Shown piece by piece: positions 46,208 through 54,944 of a DNA stretch of 64,000 nt. Where the stretch lies: assembly GCA_013619155.1 (NCBI GenBank), contig JABXKT010000003.1:1-64000 (forward strand), in the 5' to 3' direction. The number at the start of each line of letters is the position of its first letter. Within the stretch, counting starts at the first letter, position 1. A program made the translations under genes and the position numbers. The DNA comes from Desulfobacteraceae bacterium. GTDB lineage: Bacteria > Desulfobacterota > Desulfobacteria > Desulfobacterales > Desulfolunaceae. Below the pieces are notes generated by a model, which was given only the letters and a program-made list of their open reading frames with translations, did not search any database and was not told the DNA's origin.

Positions 46208-46771
46208 TCATAGCCCCTTGAGCTTTCGCAAAGGAAGACTCCCCATGGCGGCCTTCACCTCACTTAAAAAATTCTGAAGCCCGTTATTTTCGATAACCAG
46301 CCCGTACTGCTCGGCAAGTACCGATACGCTGATGAGGTCCTCGTCGTGGAGCCCCCAGTGGGCACTGTTGTAGAGTTTAAAAAAGCCCAAAATATGATCA
46401 CTGCGCTTGATGGGTACCGAGAGCATAGAGGTGAGCCCCTCTTTTTCCATCGCCTCCCGGTTCGTGACTCGGGGGTCGGTGGTAAAATCCTCGAAATAGA
46501 CCCCAAGCCCCTGGGTAAACTCCGGCACCATCTCAGTAAACTCCGGTACCACGAGATGATATGCCTCGCTCAAGCCGTGGCTGCATACATTAAAAAATTT
46601 TTTTTCCCGGTCATCGAAAAGAAGAATACTGGCCGCCTTAATGCCAAAGGTGACACAGATACTCTCCACCAGATGATGCCCGAGCATGGTGATATCTTCA
46701 TAACGTGAGATGGCACGACTGATGGCCCGAAATTGTGCCAGACCGATCTTTCTCTCCGGTTCCAGGGGCAT
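46208..46771 (-). CDS. GAF-domain sensory protein
   Basis: 187 aa, a single GAF domain: ASILLFDDREKKFFNVCSHG, then LTSMLSVPIKRSDHILGFFKLYNSAHWGLHDEDLI (short parts cited). There is no attached output domain. It directly precedes the kinase gene with translational coupling, so it is likely its sensor input. The ligand is unknown. Confidence 0.82.
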   Translation of the reverse strand: MPLEPERKIGLAQFRAISRAISRYEDITMLGHHLVESICVTFGIKAASILLFDDREKKFFNVCSHGLSEAYHLVVPEFTEMVPEFTQGLGVYFEDFTTDPRVTNREAMEKEGLTSMLSVPIKRSDHILGFFKLYNSAHWGLHDEDLISVSVLAEQYGLVIENNGLQNFLSEVKAAMGSLPLRKLKGL

Positions 46772-47337
46772 GACACCTCCTCAACGACAGCAGTCACAAA
46801 AATTAAGATGGGATAAATAAAAAAGATACCGATGATGGCAAAGGCCCATGTGGCGGATCATGAGAGGGGAGACATACTCAAAGGGGAACGATACAGGAGA
46901 AGGGAGAGGGGCTTTTTGCACACAAGCGGCGCATGGCAGGGCAAAAAAAGGCGCGTTGCCCTGTATTTACACATTGATATCAAAAGGCTACTTCAAAATC
47001 AGCCGGGGAGTCAACACCCTTTTATGAAAAAAAGCCCCCCACCCCTTTCAAAGGGTGTCCATGGACCCAAAGAAGACCCACGACCCTCATCTCGAACCAA
47101 AAAGAGGAGGGCACGGGTCACCGCGACTTTAAAAAGGTGATTACCACCCTCTTACAGCCACGACTGGGGTAAGCGAACAAAGCATGGCGTCATGGGGGGA
47201 TGCCTTACCGCGGGTCTTTTTCTATAAAAAAAGCCGCAAAAACGCCGCGATGAAACGATCATACGGATCTATACGACTTTTTTTAGCACATGTGACGGGC
47301 CTTGAGCCCGTCACACTCACACACCTGGGCCACTGGA
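46772..47337. other. Intergenic region with promoter of the GAF operon
   Basis: 565 bases. No gene is supported. The 3' end (about 47289-47345) carries the palindrome GTGACGGGC-CTTGA-GCCCGTCAC and CACCTGGGCC, a shortened family 1 remnant that reaches the stop of the DUF6178 gene. The rest is unremarkable. Confidence 0.5.
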
Positions 47338-49080
47338 TCAGGCCCCGGTGGTCTCCTTTATAATAAAAAGATGGATAAACCGCGCGTCGGCATTCGCCGG
47401 ATCCAAGGGCGCATACTCATCGGCGACCTCGCCGAAGAGACGCTCAAGGCCCAGGGCCAAACGCCGACTCGCCTCCACAGCATCGAGGCCGGTTTCCGCT
47501 ACAATCCACCCCAGACAGTGGGCCTTGGCCTCATCGGAGATCTTCCGCGCCCCCCCCTCTTCGGTCCAGATACTGGAGAGCACTTCCCTCACCTGGGAGA
47601 TGGTAAGGGGGCCGGCGGGGAGTGTCTCTCCCAGCCAAGCCGATGCCCACAGGGTCAAAAAGAGACTCTTCAAGGTAAAAGAGAACCCCTTAAACAGATC
47701 CGGCTCGGGATCTATAAGGGCCAACACGGTATCTAAACCCACCACATCCGAGAAGATCGTCTCCGTGGTCTCAATATCGGCAAGGGTCCCAAACTCCCGA
47801 TAGAGGGAGCCGCTTATATAATTATCGAAGAAGAGGGGACGGGGAAGAAGCAGCCCCCCGGCCACCCCCATCCATGCCTCGCCGAGAAGGGAGAGGGAGA
47901 GACCCCGACCAATCAACCAACTCTCTTTGCGCCACCGCTCCGCACTGAACTTGAGCGCCATGGCCAGGCCATAGCCCACCCGAAAGATCTCTTCGAGGCC
48001 CGCCTCCACTAACCACTGCCCCAGGGGCTTGGCCTCCGACTCCTTGCGATTCAACGCCTCGAGTCCCAGGGAAATATATCCGCACACCTTCTTCACCACC
48101 GCGGCGAGTTCGGACCGCTCACGCACGGGCTTCTGATCGGCTGAAATAACCCGGTTGCAGAGAACGGCAAACTCCATCTGAAGGGCCGAGAGCATCACCC
48201 CATCCTCCACCAGGGCCAGGGCATCGGAAAAAAGAGTGCCCGCATCCACCACGCCGGTATGGGACTGGGGTACAGAGACCGCATCATCCATGGGGGGCAT
48301 CTTCCTCACCCCTCGTTGAAGGCCCTCTATGGTAAGCGGTGCATATACGGACAGGGCCTCGTCGAAGGGAAGGAACCCTTTTTCAGAGAGACGCACATTG
48401 TGCTGGCGATAGTTATCCTCCTCCACCTCAGCGGAGAGAAGACTCATCGCCTCATGGAGAACACCCTGAAACCTGACATGATCCTCGGATGAGATGGTTT
48501 GAAGAAGGGAGAAGACCACATCATTACGATCCCCGGGATGTATATAGAAGGCACCCTCCTCCACCGGCTCTTCGGGCAACTCCCGGTGACGGATATAATA
48601 CCAGTCATCGAAGGTGAACCAGCCGGGACCAAACTCTGACGGGTCCTCATTTTTTTCACGAACCCTCACCTCAATATAGCGAGCCAGATAGGCCTCAAAA
48701 AAAGCGATATGATCGGCCATCATCCAATTCACGCATCGATGGGGATCGGCCTTCAGCAAGAGATCAAACCAACGGGTGAGTCTATCGGCATCGAGAAGAT
48801 CCCGGGTCCACACCTCGGCATCGAGAAAAAATTCCCACTGCTCGGAAGAGGCCACAGAAAGAAGGGGTAAGGCATCCTCCACCCCGATATCGTTGATCAG
48901 AAAGTAGAGATCCTGATGGGGAAAGGACTGCACGAGAGTCGCCGGTGTGGGATCGCTGATAATCACATCCAGGGCCTCTTCGGGCGCCATCTCCATAATC
49001 TTCAAACGAAGGGCGTACCGAGCGGCATTCGCAGGCGAGAGGCTCCCCTTCCATTCCATTTTTTTTTCAAGATTCATCAT
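47338..49080 (-). CDS. DUF6178 family protein
   Basis: 580 aa. Composition, length and the motifs ISDPTPATLVQSFPHQDLYFLI and SGSLYREFGTLADIETTE (shortened) match the DUF6178 family found mostly in Desulfobacterota, of unknown function. It is acidic, without signal peptide or membrane segments, and mostly helical. Its start follows GAATGATGA-rich sequence with a weak ribosome-binding site. It stands alone between the GAF operon and the symporter. Confidence 0.75.
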   Translation of the reverse strand: MMNLEKKMEWKGSLSPANAARYALRLKIMEMAPEEALDVIISDPTPATLVQSFPHQDLYFLINDIGVEDALPLLSVASSEQWEFFLDAEVWTRDLLDADRLTRWFDLLLKADPHRCVNWMMADHIAFFEAYLARYIEVRVREKNEDPSEFGPGWFTFDDWYYIRHRELPEEPVEEGAFYIHPGDRNDVVFSLLQTISSEDHVRFQGVLHEAMSLLSAEVEEDNYRQHNVRLSEKGFLPFDEALSVYAPLTIEGLQRGVRKMPPMDDAVSVPQSHTGVVDAGTLFSDALALVEDGVMLSALQMEFAVLCNRVISADQKPVRERSELAAVVKKVCGYISLGLEALNRKESEAKPLGQWLVEAGLEEIFRVGYGLAMALKFSAERWRKESWLIGRGLSLSLLGEAWMGVAGGLLLPRPLFFDNYISGSLYREFGTLADIETTETIFSDVVGLDTVLALIDPEPDLFKGFSFTLKSLFLTLWASAWLGETLPAGPLTISQVREVLSSIWTEEGGARKISDEAKAHCLGWIVAETGLDAVEASRRLALGLERLFGEVADEYAPLDPANADARFIHLFIIKETTGA

Positions 49081-49253
49081 TCATCCTCATATGGCATGGT
49101 ACCGACGTACCCGAATTTGTCACACAATGTCTGGCCCTTCACTGAAGAGCCTTCACCTAAAATTTCCCGTAAGGAAGCCAAACAACATAAGGCCGATGGG
49201 TCCCCCTGTCAAAGAGAGAGAGGGGTAAAGGCAAGGGGGGAGAAAAAATCACC

Positions 49254-50975
49254 TTAAGGCTCCCACACCTTGACAATAAAGACCCCGATGAGGCCTGAAA
49301 CAGCCAATAGCCAAGCGGCCTGGGTAAATTTTAAGAACATCAGACTCCCCACGCCAAAGCATAAGGCATACACCCCAATGGCTCCAAGGCCCCAAAGCAT
49401 ACAGGCCCTTCCGAAGTGAGAACGCCACTCGATATGGGGATACTTCCTGTAAATGGGGCCCCAAAAGGCGGGATAGGGCTTGACCCGCTCACAAAAAGCC
49501 ACCAGATGGGCCTCATCATCGGGTTCCGTCAGAAAACAGACGATAAGCCAACTCACCGTGCAAATCCCCACCACCAGGAGAAAACGGTACTGCCACCCGA
49601 TATGGGGAATGGCATCCCAGTACCCCACCACCTTGGCAAACTTGGGAGAGAGAAGGGTGCTGGTGATTCCAGAGGTGGCCAGGGCCGTGATCTCCGCCCA
49701 GGCGTTGACCCGCCACCAGAACCATCGAATGACGATAACGATCCCATATCCGGCGGTGATCATGGACATATAGTACCAGGCATCGGCCACAGAATCGAGA
49801 TGATAGGCCACAAAGACTGCCACAAGCAGCATAATCACCGTACTCACCTGGGAAGCGCGTACATAATGCTTCTCATCGGCCCCCTTCACCATAAAACGAC
49901 GATAGATATCGTTAACCATATAGGAGGCGCCATAGTTGATATGGGTATCCACCGTGGACATGAAGGCAGCCATGAGGGAGGCCATCATCAAGCCCAGCAC
50001 CCCCGATGGGAGAAGCTGGGTGAGGAGCATGGCGTATCCCACCTCGGGACTCGAAGCATCGGGAAAAACGATCAAAGAGACCATGGCGGCAAAGATCATG
50101 GGCCAGTAGTTGATACCAAAGGCCACCACGGCAAAAAAGAGGGTGGCTATAGACGCATTCTTCTCATCTTTGGATGCGATGATCCGCTGGGTAATGGCCG
50201 GAGGGGGGTTCCCCCACCACTTCAGGGTCATAAAGACCACGAAGGTCACAAAAAAAGGGGTCCCGATCGTGGGAAGAAAGGAGAGACGAAAGGAGGCATC
50301 CACCGCGCCGTACCTATGCGTAAATCCGGCCACCACCTGATCGATACCACCGATGTACCGCCAGGCGTAAACAGCCAGGAGAAAGGAGCCGATACTGCCG
50401 ATGATAAACTGAATAAAATCGGTGGCGGCAATACCCCAGAGCCCACTCATGGCCGTATAAACAAGGGTAAAGGCAAGGAGGACAAGGAGAAGCAGGTCCC
50501 GGTTCACCCCCGGCACCACCACCTCGGAGAGAATCCACACCGCCTTTAAGATCCACCCCAGGGTAATGGCATTGGCAAATACCCCGAAGTAGATGCCCTT
50601 AAACCCCCGTAGGACCGCCGCCTGGGGGCCGGAGTACCTCAGCTCGATCAGCTCTGCCGTGGTAATAATACGCGAGCGCCTGAGCATGGCTGAAAAGAGG
50701 AAGGCCCCCAGGGTCCCGGCCCCACCCAGCACAAAGGACCAGGCGAACCACACCCCCGGAATACCATTTTCCGCGATGAGCCCGGTAATGCCAAGGGGGG
50801 TGTCGATGGCAAAGGCCGAGGCCACCATGGAGACCCCTGCCAGCCACCAGGGGAAGGTGCGGCCGGAGACAAAATAGTCATCCACACTCTTGAGTGCACG
50901 CCGGGAGAAGTAGAGTCCCACCGCCACACTAAGCAGAAGATACCCCCCGACAATCATCCAGTCTAACTGGGACAT
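49254..50975 (-). CDS. Sodium:solute symporter family protein
   Basis: 573 aa with 13 to 15 hydrophobic segments. VGLYFSRRALKSVDDYFVSGR is the N-terminal SSS signature, and MAAFMSTVDTHINYGASYMVNDIYRRF matches the Na2-site helix 8 (STxD/S). Imports a solute with Na+. The substrate cannot be told from sequence; the extended C-terminus (about 120 residues with two more helices) is unlike the short PutP type. Not closely linked to pckG (405-base gap). Confidence 0.85.
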   Translation of the reverse strand: MSQLDWMIVGGYLLLSVAVGLYFSRRALKSVDDYFVSGRTFPWWLAGVSMVASAFAIDTPLGITGLIAENGIPGVWFAWSFVLGGAGTLGAFLFSAMLRRSRIITTAELIELRYSGPQAAVLRGFKGIYFGVFANAITLGWILKAVWILSEVVVPGVNRDLLLLVLLAFTLVYTAMSGLWGIAATDFIQFIIGSIGSFLLAVYAWRYIGGIDQVVAGFTHRYGAVDASFRLSFLPTIGTPFFVTFVVFMTLKWWGNPPPAITQRIIASKDEKNASIATLFFAVVAFGINYWPMIFAAMVSLIVFPDASSPEVGYAMLLTQLLPSGVLGLMMASLMAAFMSTVDTHINYGASYMVNDIYRRFMVKGADEKHYVRASQVSTVIMLLVAVFVAYHLDSVADAWYYMSMITAGYGIVIVIRWFWWRVNAWAEITALATSGITSTLLSPKFAKVVGYWDAIPHIGWQYRFLLVVGICTVSWLIVCFLTEPDDEAHLVAFCERVKPYPAFWGPIYRKYPHIEWRSHFGRACMLWGLGAIGVYALCFGVGSLMFLKFTQAAWLLAVSGLIGVFIVKVWEP

Positions 50976-51380
50976 AATACCTCCATCATACTCATAAATA
51001 CCAAGGGATTAAAGAATCAAGAAGGAACGTTCTATGGCACCCGGCCAAGATGGCCCTGCGACGAACGCGGATAAAAATGGGCACGGCGCATCCGTTTGGC
51101 CGGCTTTCCAGGGGTAGACCTAAGGGTGCCGACGGCCTTTGTTTCGCGGGATAAATAGTTAGCGAAATACGGTCACTATTCTAAAAGGAGGGAATAGGCA
51201 ACCCCCTTTGGTCGGTACAGGGCCGAATAAAAGACCGGTAGCGACCAAAGGGGGGGCCGTTTTTTTATAGGGGCGTCCCCGCCCAAACAGATCGACCCCA
51301 TTCGATAAAAACACATCGAACGGGGTCGATACAAGGGAACAAGGGTTCACACCCCTTTTTTTCATGCACTGCCCAATCGT
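50976..51380. other. Intergenic region with two stable hairpins
   Basis: Hairpin 1: CCCCCTTTGGTCG (about 51201-51213) pairs with CGACCAAAGGGGG (about 51242-51254), followed by GGCCGTTTTTTTA on the plus strand. Hairpin 2: ATCGACCCC (51291-51299) through its TTCGAT extension pairs with ATCGAACGGGGTCGAT (ending 51330). Hairpin 2 is closest to the pckG stop and probably part of its terminator region. No gene is seen. Confidence 0.5.
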
Positions 51381-53330
51381 TTAGGCGGCGTTTTTCTCCT
51401 TGAGATCAAGGGGGCTGACGATGGCACCAAAGGTCCCCTTGAGTGCCACAAGATTCGCCCTCTGCTCTTTCAGAACCTCGAAGAAACGAGCGGGGATATC
51501 CGCTTCCTTGCCGTAGGCCTCATTCTGAAGATCGATGCGGGCAACGATGTTGTCCACATAGATGGCGAACTGCTTGGTGTAGAGATCTAAGGGATAGGGC
51601 TTGTCGAGGAGATCGGCAAAGAGCGCCTTTAAATCATCGTACTGAGGGATAATACCGATGGGGGTCTCGATGCCACCTACCTGACCGTGGAATCGGCGTT
51701 CGAGCCATGAGAGCCAAACCTTGACGTCTCGCTTCTCGCCCAGAAGCTTCGTGGACTCACCGCCACGGGCCTTATGGGTGAGAAAGTAGTTGAGACCGGC
51801 CATGAGAGGACGCTTGCCATCGGCAATGCGCTCATTGGCCCAGAAGCTAAACTGGGCATCCATATACTCACCCAGGGCACCGGGAATGAAGGGGGCATTG
51901 GCCCACGGGGCACGTTTCACACCACTGGCACCCACCTCGGTGGCCGTGGCGGCAGAGACAATACAGGCACCAATGGCCACACCATGATCGGAACTCTTGG
52001 CCACCCAGACGGGGGGCATGGTATCGGCATCACGACCGGAGTAGGTAATCACACTGGTCTCCACGCCTGCCGGATCTTCCGAGGCGGGGGCGTAGTTGGC
52101 CAGGGCGCTGGCCACGAGGGTGGCGCGGGAGTTGGGATGGGAGACGGGAACAGGCTTGCCCTTCTCATCCACCATACCGGCTTCCCACTCACCCTGGAAG
52201 TTACGGCCCTTAACGGGTGCCGCCTCTCCATTTCCGGTCCACTGGGGCAGGCCGTTATCATCGATGAGGACATTGGACCAGATCACCTCGGTCTTCTCCT
52301 CACGCAAGAGGGGCATTAATCCGGGGTCCCCTTCCAGGTTCACATCTTCTACAATACCGAAGATACCGCTCTCCGGGTTGATACTGCGTACGGTGCCATC
52401 GTCTGCGATCCACATCTGGGCCAGGTCGTCACCCACGAAGTGGTGACCGGCCATGGCTGTGGTGGTCTTACCACACCCGCTGGGAGCGGCACCGGCGAAC
52501 CAGGTAATACGCTGGCCGGGACCTTCGATGCCGGTGATAAACATGTGCTCTGAGAGCTCGTTACCCCGATTCGCCACGGCCCTGGCCACGGAGAATCGAT
52601 GGTTCCCCTTCTTCATGAGAAGGGTGTTGCCCGCGTAGGTGCAGTTGATAGAGTAGGTGGTCTGATCATGAATATCCATGTAAACGCGAGCGTTGGGAAG
52701 ATCTTCGCTGCGGTTCAGCCCCTGGGAGTGAATATTGGTGTAGAAGTATCCGAGACGATCCACCTCATTGTCAAAATCACTAAACCGGTTTCGATAGAGC
52801 ATCTCGGCGCTGTGGGTCACGTAAAAGGAGCTGGTGATCTGAAGGGAGGGATTGGAGCCCAAGGCCCCCACAGGGCCACGCATATAAAGGCCCACGATCA
52901 TGGTCATCCCCTTCATCATGCCACCCATACGCTCCTTCACATCGAGGATACCTTCACTCCGATCGATGCGATTGGCAAGGGAGCTCACCTTCTCTTCGGG
53001 CTCGGCAAGGTAGAAGGTGCGATCGGTGATACGCCCCTGCTCCTCTTTCAACTCGTAGTGAATGGTGTGCTTCGGCATGGGAAGTGCGTCTTCTTCACCG
53101 GTGGCCAGGGCCCCCTTTCGAATAAAGGCACCATCCGCCTCAGATCCGGTGTTAATGAAGATGCTATCCGGTGTGCACAACTTGGCTGCATTGGCGATGA
53201 TGATCACCGCCTCTTCAGTGCGAATCTGTTTCAGTTTCGCAAACGTTTCAGCATCCGTGCGTGATTCGAGAAAGGCCATGGCCTCTCCGAACACCTCAAT
53301 TCCCCCAATCATCTCTTTTTTCTGTGCCAT
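51381..53330 (-). CDS. pckG: Phosphoenolpyruvate carboxykinase (GTP)
   Basis: 649 aa from the ATG at 53330 (AGGA box ahead; 32 further codons are open). Converts oxaloacetate and GTP to PEP. FAGAAPSGCGKTTTAM is the kinase-1a loop with the hyper-reactive Cys of the GTP form, VGDDLAQMWIADDG is the kinase-2 motif, and FPIGALGEY-like FIPGALGEYMDAQ follows. Family-normal length. Links the TCA cycle to gluconeogenesis. Confidence 0.93.
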   Translation of the reverse strand: MAQKKEMIGGIEVFGEAMAFLESRTDAETFAKLKQIRTEEAVIIIANAAKLCTPDSIFINTGSEADGAFIRKGALATGEEDALPMPKHTIHYELKEEQGRITDRTFYLAEPEEKVSSLANRIDRSEGILDVKERMGGMMKGMTMIVGLYMRGPVGALGSNPSLQITSSFYVTHSAEMLYRNRFSDFDNEVDRLGYFYTNIHSQGLNRSEDLPNARVYMDIHDQTTYSINCTYAGNTLLMKKGNHRFSVARAVANRGNELSEHMFITGIEGPGQRITWFAGAAPSGCGKTTTAMAGHHFVGDDLAQMWIADDGTVRSINPESGIFGIVEDVNLEGDPGLMPLLREEKTEVIWSNVLIDDNGLPQWTGNGEAAPVKGRNFQGEWEAGMVDEKGKPVPVSHPNSRATLVASALANYAPASEDPAGVETSVITYSGRDADTMPPVWVAKSSDHGVAIGACIVSAATATEVGASGVKRAPWANAPFIPGALGEYMDAQFSFWANERIADGKRPLMAGLNYFLTHKARGGESTKLLGEKRDVKVWLSWLERRFHGQVGGIETPIGIIPQYDDLKALFADLLDKPYPLDLYTKQFAIYVDNIVARIDLQNEAYGKEADIPARFFEVLKEQRANLVALKGTFGAIVSPLDLKEKNAA

Positions 53331-53627
53331 TTTATCCTGATCCTGAAAATATGATGATGCGTCCTTAAAATAGAGCGATAGAGACATCTTCGGTGCCGGA
53401 CAGTACCCCACATCCGACCTCGCCACCTGTAATTTTACCGCAACCCCATGCGATTATAACAAACGGCCAAAGACATCCCCCACCAGAAGCATCATACGTT
53501 GGAATTTGAATACGTCATAAAATTTGTCGGTCTAAATTATTATGGTGTCCCCGGAAAGAGAAGAGCACTCTCCCGTTCCCTTCGGCCACCATGGATGTTC
53601 AAGATGATCCCGTCACTTAAGGTGAAA

Positions 53628-54278
53628 TCAACACCCCTTACATTCGAACCGCTCCTGAACCGGCATATGAATCTCAAGCCAGACAAGGATCTTGCTGAGT
53701 TCATTCGCCACATCTTTCAAGGCCTGGCCCCTGTGACTGATCTCTCCCTTCTCCTCCATCGTCAATTCCGCAAAGGTCTTGCCTTTATCGGGACAGTAGA
53801 AGAGGGGGTCGTAGCCGAAGCCGCCCGCCCCAGAAGGGGCCTCTGCGATGACGCCATCACAACGGCCCTCATAGGTCAGTGCCGCCCCTGTGGGGACGGC
53901 AATGGAGATCACACACTGAAACGCCGCACGCCTATCCGTCACACCGGCCATCGCCTCCAGAAGCTTGGCGTTATTGGCCGCATCATCGGCGTCCTCTCCG
54001 GCATATCGGGCCGAATAGACCCCCGGCTCACCATTTAGGGCCTCCACCACCAATCCTGAATCATCGGCAATGGCTGGCAGGCCCAAAACACGCGCCGTAA
54101 AGCTCGCCTTCTTGTAGGCGTTATCATCAAAGGTCTCACCATCCTCAACAACATCCGGGATGGGACCAAAATCGTTCAAGTTTTTCAATTCCACCGGAAG
54201 ACCGGAGAGGAGAGCCCGAATCTCTTCGGTTTTTCCATTGTTTCGAGTGGCCAGAACAAGCACAAGTGATTTTTTCAT
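53628..54278 (-). CDS. rdgB: XTP/dITP diphosphatase (RdgB/HAM1)
   Basis: 216 aa from the ATG at 54278. VLATRNNGKTEEIRALL, ADDSGLVVEALNGEPGVYSARYAG and GGFGYDPLFY plus SHRGQAL are the family motifs. Removes noncanonical purine nucleotides. The C-terminus has an extra tail with two Cys (ERFECKGC). Confidence 0.93.
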   Translation of the reverse strand: MKKSLVLVLATRNNGKTEEIRALLSGLPVELKNLNDFGPIPDVVEDGETFDDNAYKKASFTARVLGLPAIADDSGLVVEALNGEPGVYSARYAGEDADDAANNAKLLEAMAGVTDRRAAFQCVISIAVPTGAALTYEGRCDGVIAEAPSGAGGFGYDPLFYCPDKGKTFAELTMEEKGEISHRGQALKDVANELSKILVWLEIHMPVQERFECKGC

Positions 54279-54944
54279 GGAGTCTATCAACCTTCCCCGG
54301 CAACCGGATCGCCACTAAAATATGGGCTCCGTTGCTCAAATATATGTCATGGTTCCCTCTCAAACACCTGTTCCCTTGAGGAAAACAGAATCAGGGGGCC
54401 CATTCTTAAACAATTTACACCCCGTCATAATGTAAAAGCTGCGGCATTGTAAAGGGTTTTGGAGATAGATATGAGAAGGTTTTCCAAGCCGAACATTTCC
54501 GCACGCCTTTCCCCCTGTAAACGAACATCTTGTTCATTTACGAACAAGCTTTTTACCCTCATCCGCACCAAAAAGAACACCCCCCTCGAAAGGGTGCACC
54601 TTAGTGGTATAAAAAACCATGCCAAAAGGACTCTTTAATTATGATGACTATAAAAAAAACGATCCGCCCCAATCCGCCCCCCCTCTTCTTGCATGGCAAA
54701 AAAAAGGGGGGGACCTGCCATAGCCTCCCCATTTTTTTTACCCCAAACCATGGCGATGACCCCCAGTGCTCCGGCCCGGCCCTTCCCCTTCGATGGTAGG
54801 GGAAAAGGGGCCGCTTTAAAATCATCGGCCCCCGATTTCCCCGATCATTAGAGGCCAAACCCTTGACATTCGGACCTATCGCGTTTAAAAAATGAAGATT
54901 TAACTTTAACGCGAACGTCAACACCAGCCATAAGGAATTCTGTC
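54279..54944. other. Intergenic region upstream of iorA
   Basis: 666 bases. A cluster of GAAC/GTTC words (GAACATCTTGTTC then TTTACGAAC at about 54522-54546) could be a regulator site. A 55-codon frame at 54471-54638 is open behind GGAG but has no other support. A C-run/G-run hairpin lies near 54679-54713. The iorA promoter is listed separately. Confidence 0.4.
54863..54891 (+). promoter_or_regulatory. Candidate promoter of iorAB
   Basis: TTGACA (54863-54868), a 17-base spacer, TAAAAA (54886-54891), 53 bases before the iorA ATG. Confidence 0.5.

Noticed and set aside
46832-47140. 102-codon plus-strand frame in the GAF-DUF6178 gap
   Set aside because: No ribosome-binding site, low-complexity basic composition, no motif.
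54471-54638. 55-codon plus-strand frame behind a GGAG box
   Set aside because: Composition is like the surrounding noncoding DNA (many Arg, Lys, Thr), no recognisable motif, and it overlaps a likely operator cluster.
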